Shown here: in pieces, positions 61,465-64,000 of the stretch
How positions within the stretch are numbered: the stretch's first letter is position 1
How the letters are laid out: each line of letters starts with the position of its first letter
Origin: Tetrahymena thermophila SB210
Lineage: Eukaryota > Ciliophora > Oligohymenophorea > Hymenostomatida > Tetrahymenidae
Length of the DNA: 64,000 bases
Direction: 5' to 3'
Assembly: GCF_000189635.1 (NCBI RefSeq)
Contig: NW_002476369.1
Span: forward strand, 63,407-127,406
Translations under genes and position numbers: made by a program
The notes under the pieces: generated by a model
Told to the model about the DNA's origin: nothing
The model's database searches: none
Seen by the model: only the letters and a program-made list of their open reading frames with translations

Positions 61465-63552
61465 ATGAGTCACTGGATTATTTAAAATGGAAGAGTAAAC
61501 TCATATGTTCTATTTTCAGCGCTTCTATCAACTGGGATATTAAGCGGAATAGTAATGAAGTTTCAGCAGAGATGCATAGTAGATGGAATCAGATTTAATC
61601 ATCCCTTTATGCAAACATTATTGATGTTTATAGGTGAAATGTTTTGCTATTTTTGCGTATCGATTTATAGGTGCTTTTGGAAATCTAGATTTAATAAAGA
61701 TCGCGAAAAAGAGTAAGAATAGGGCAAGAAACTTAAACTTAATAAATTCTTACTAGTTATCCCTAGTCTTTTAGATTTCGTTGGATCTTCTGTCACTTTG
61801 GTAGCTATGTCAATGATGCCTTTCTCAGTCTACTACATGATGAGAGGTAAAAATAAACATTATTAACAAACATTAAAAATATCTCTCTTTTTGCTAATTT
61901 ATTAATAACGATTTCAAATTAATATCTTCATTCATTCATATCTTAGAATTTTTCTAGTAAACATATTTTGATATCTTTACATCAAATTAAAATTTGAATA
62001 ATAAATCATCAAAAACCCATAATAAATCCTAATATGGTTTTACCAAATAAGTGTTCTATTTTATTTATTCAGCCAGTTTGTAATCAATTAAAAATTTGTT
62101 TAAAAAGAAAATAAATGTAACCAAAAGTAATTAAAAGCCTAATCTGCAAAGTGCTTCATAGTTCGACAATTTTACTAGAATTATGTTCATAATTTAAACA
62201 CTTTCAAATATATTGCTATCCAAAATAGAACTTTGAATCAACAATAGAAAATCTTAACATTCAAAAATTATTCAAATCCACTTCTGAAATATTTAAAGAA
62301 AAAGAAATATATTTGAAGAAAACTTGTTTATTTAAAATTAACAAAGAAATTTGATTGAAGAAAAGTTTTTTTTTTAAAATTAACAAAGAAATATATTTGA
62401 AGAAAAGTTGTTGTTTAAAATTAACAAAGAAATATGATTGAAGAAAAGTTTTTGTTAAAAATTAACAAAGAAATTTGAATTATTTCAAAATCTATGTCAT
62501 GCAAAAATAGAAATTATCTTTTAAAATTAAAAGAATAATTAGTGAAATTTAAAATGATGATTAAAAAAATTAAAATTAATTTTTATATAAATAAATTAAT
62601 AGGAGGAGGTGTAATTATAACTGCAATTTTGTCTGTGCTATGCCTAAAAACAGAACTGGAAAGACAGAATTATGTTGGACTGCTTTTGAACTTCATAGGA
62701 TTTTTAATAGTTGGAATATCTGCTGTTTTATACAGCCCTACTGATTAAGATACTACCTATCTTATATTTGGTATAATGCTTATTATTGTTTCGCTTTTTA
62801 TTGCTTCTACTTAGTTCGTGTTTGATGAGTACATCTTCATGAAATACAGCATTAATCCGTTTGAGGAAATTGGGTGGGAAGGAATCTGGGGAGTCTTAAT
62901 TAATGGCTTTGCTTTAATTGCTTTTGTGTAAATTCCCTGTCCTAGCTTCATCAGTGACTGTCCAGATGGTAAACTTGAGAGTGTAACTTTGTTTTTTGAG
63001 TCAATTTCTACTATGAAAGGAGATGACCAACCTGCTTTGATATATCTGGTTATATTTTCGATTTTTGTATTGATGTTAATGAATGGTATTAGTGCTTGCA
63101 TAATTAAGTATCATGGTGCCCTTAACAAAACAATGGTTTCTGCCGTATCTCCTTTTGTTGTTTGGATAATTACCATTTGGCTGAAGTGGGATGTGTTTAA
63201 TTTTGGACAATTCACTGGCTATAGTGTAATCACTCTTGGCACTCTCCTCTATACAGAAGTTTTAGTGCTACCATTTTGGGGTCTTAACAAAAAGCTTATC
63301 ATGAAAAAATAAATTCAAAGCAAAAATTTAAAAGTCAAAGTAAAAAACGATAACAAACAAAAAATAAATAACAAAGAAGAGAATAAACAAACTCAATAAA
63401 TAGACAAATCCTTAAAAGTGGATGCTACTTAAATAATTTAAAGCAGCTAAACACCTCCTCAAAATGCTTTACCAACCAGCAATAATCATAAAAATGAATA
63501 ATGTGTAATAAATATTGAAAATGCTCCTTATTAAATCTCTAAAATTCAATGA
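61465..63552 (+). CDS. SLC35F6: SLC35F6-type drug/metabolite-superfamily transporter
   Basis: Multipass transporter of the DMT superfamily, related to nucleotide-sugar transporters and placed in lysosomal/endomembranes in animals. Exons 61465-61846 and 62603-63552 total 1332 nt (443 aa). Blocks in order: MSHWIIQNGRVNS, LLSTGILSGIVMKFQQRC, FNHPFMQTLLMFIGEMFCYF, LLDFVGSSVTLVAMSMMPFS, MMRGGGVIITAILSVLCL, LLLNFIGFLIVGISAVLY, IMLIIVSLFIASTQFVFDEY (human IMAQIIVAIQMVLEEKFVY), GWEGIWGVLINGFALIAF, and KTMVSAVSPFVVWIITIWL with YSVITLGTLLYTEVLVLPF. Around ten membrane helices. The polar Lys/Asn/Gln-rich C-tail of ~85 residues is presumably cytosolic. Tandem AG sites (TAG, GAG) at the single acceptor both keep the frame. 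Confidence 0.9.
62310..62480. repeat. ~56-bp tandem repeat in the SLC35F6-like intron, about three to four copies
   Basis: Units of TTGAAGAAAAGTTTTT, then AAAATTAACAAAGAAAT and a few bases, repeat head to tail within the 756-nt intron. Copies differ by single-base changes and T-run length. Noncoding. Confidence 0.8.
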
Positions 63553-64000
63553 AGCAATTAGCTAGCTATCTTATTTACTTACTTACTTTTAATCTGAAAA
63601 ATATTTATTTTATTTCAATAACAAACAATCTCTCTCTTAAAAATAATATTACATACTTATATAATATAATATTTCATACTCATATAATATAATATTTTAT
63701 ACTTATTGAATATAATATCAGCTATTACTAACATACTAACTAATTAACTAACTAACTTACATACTTATTTACCTACTTACTTAATAACTTAGTTTTATTA
63801 ATTTAATTATTATTATTTATTTTTATTATACAAATATAACAATCAATTTAAAAATTTAATATAGTGTGAAAAATATTCCTAAATATAGGGACTAAAAAAA
63901 GATTTTCCAGTTCATGATTTAAAATTATTTTTTGGGTAAAAAAGATACTTAGGGAATGCATTAATTAATTAATGAGCATTTACAGTATATCATATAATCA
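63553..64000. other. A/T-rich 3' flank with short repeats
   Basis: Downstream of the SLC35F6-like gene: ATATAATATAATATTTCATACTC repeated about three times (~63656-63720), followed by ACTTAC/ACTAAC microsatellite (~63725-63790). No coding feature before the window edge. Confidence 0.55.

Noticed and set aside
62811..63101. Minus-strand 96-residue frame
   Set aside because: Antisense shadow of the SLC35F6-like coding exon.

Overview
The window is ciliate nuclear DNA, most likely macronuclear and most like Tetrahymena among the oligohymenophorean ciliates. It is extremely A+T-rich. Genes only read through when TAA and TAG are taken as glutamine and TGA as the sole stop. For example, a 229-codon single-exon dynein-assembly-factor gene and a 1,599-codon protein-kinase gene are open only under that code. 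Introns begin GTAA/GTTA/GTAT, end in TAG/AAG, and are close to pure A/T. Standard-code reading frames are therefore misleading here, and I re-read every gene with the ciliate code and spliced it by eye. For six multi-exon genes the spliced length came out an exact multiple of three (ECI2-like, FRA10AC1-like, AGC kinase, cystinosin-like, SLC35F6-like and the 163-residue orphan).

Layout. 1-22854 (minus): one giant, intron-rich VPS13/chorein lipid-transfer gene that runs off the left edge. 25045-26032 (minus): signal peptidase complex subunit 2. 27705-28462 (plus) and 29629-30408 (plus): two small ciliate proteins of unknown function. 30640-31660: a ~230-bp tandem repeat. 31749-32832 (minus): peroxisomal enoyl-CoA delta-isomerase ending in SKL. 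34172-34858 (minus): DNAAF6/PIH1D3. 36039-36866 (minus): FRA10AC1. 37446-~41330 (minus): a leucine-rich-repeat (LRR) protein. 41800-42790: a ~148-bp tandem repeat. 43361-48466 (minus): an AGC kinase embedded in very long Gln/Asn/Ser-rich arms. 51390-55185 (plus): an LRR gene built from ten exactly 90-nt exons, each one LRR. 55773-57276 (minus): another LRR gene, interrupted by a 100-N assembly gap. 57736-58888 (minus): cystinosin-like lysosomal transporter. 59732-59803 (minus): tRNA-Asp(GTC). 61465-63552 (plus): SLC35F6-type transporter.

The genes are housekeeping and cell-biology genes without operon logic. They cover membrane contact sites (VPS13), ER secretion (SPCS2), peroxisomal beta-oxidation (ECI2), ciliary dynein assembly (DNAAF6), splicing (FRA10AC1) and lysosome/endomembrane transport (cystinosin, SLC35F6). 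The most unusual content is the LRR-rich stretch at 37-57 kb, above all the one-exon-per-LRR array, whose exons all share length and phase and whose introns are recognisable copies of each other. I found no transposon, CRISPR array, telomere or bacterial gene.
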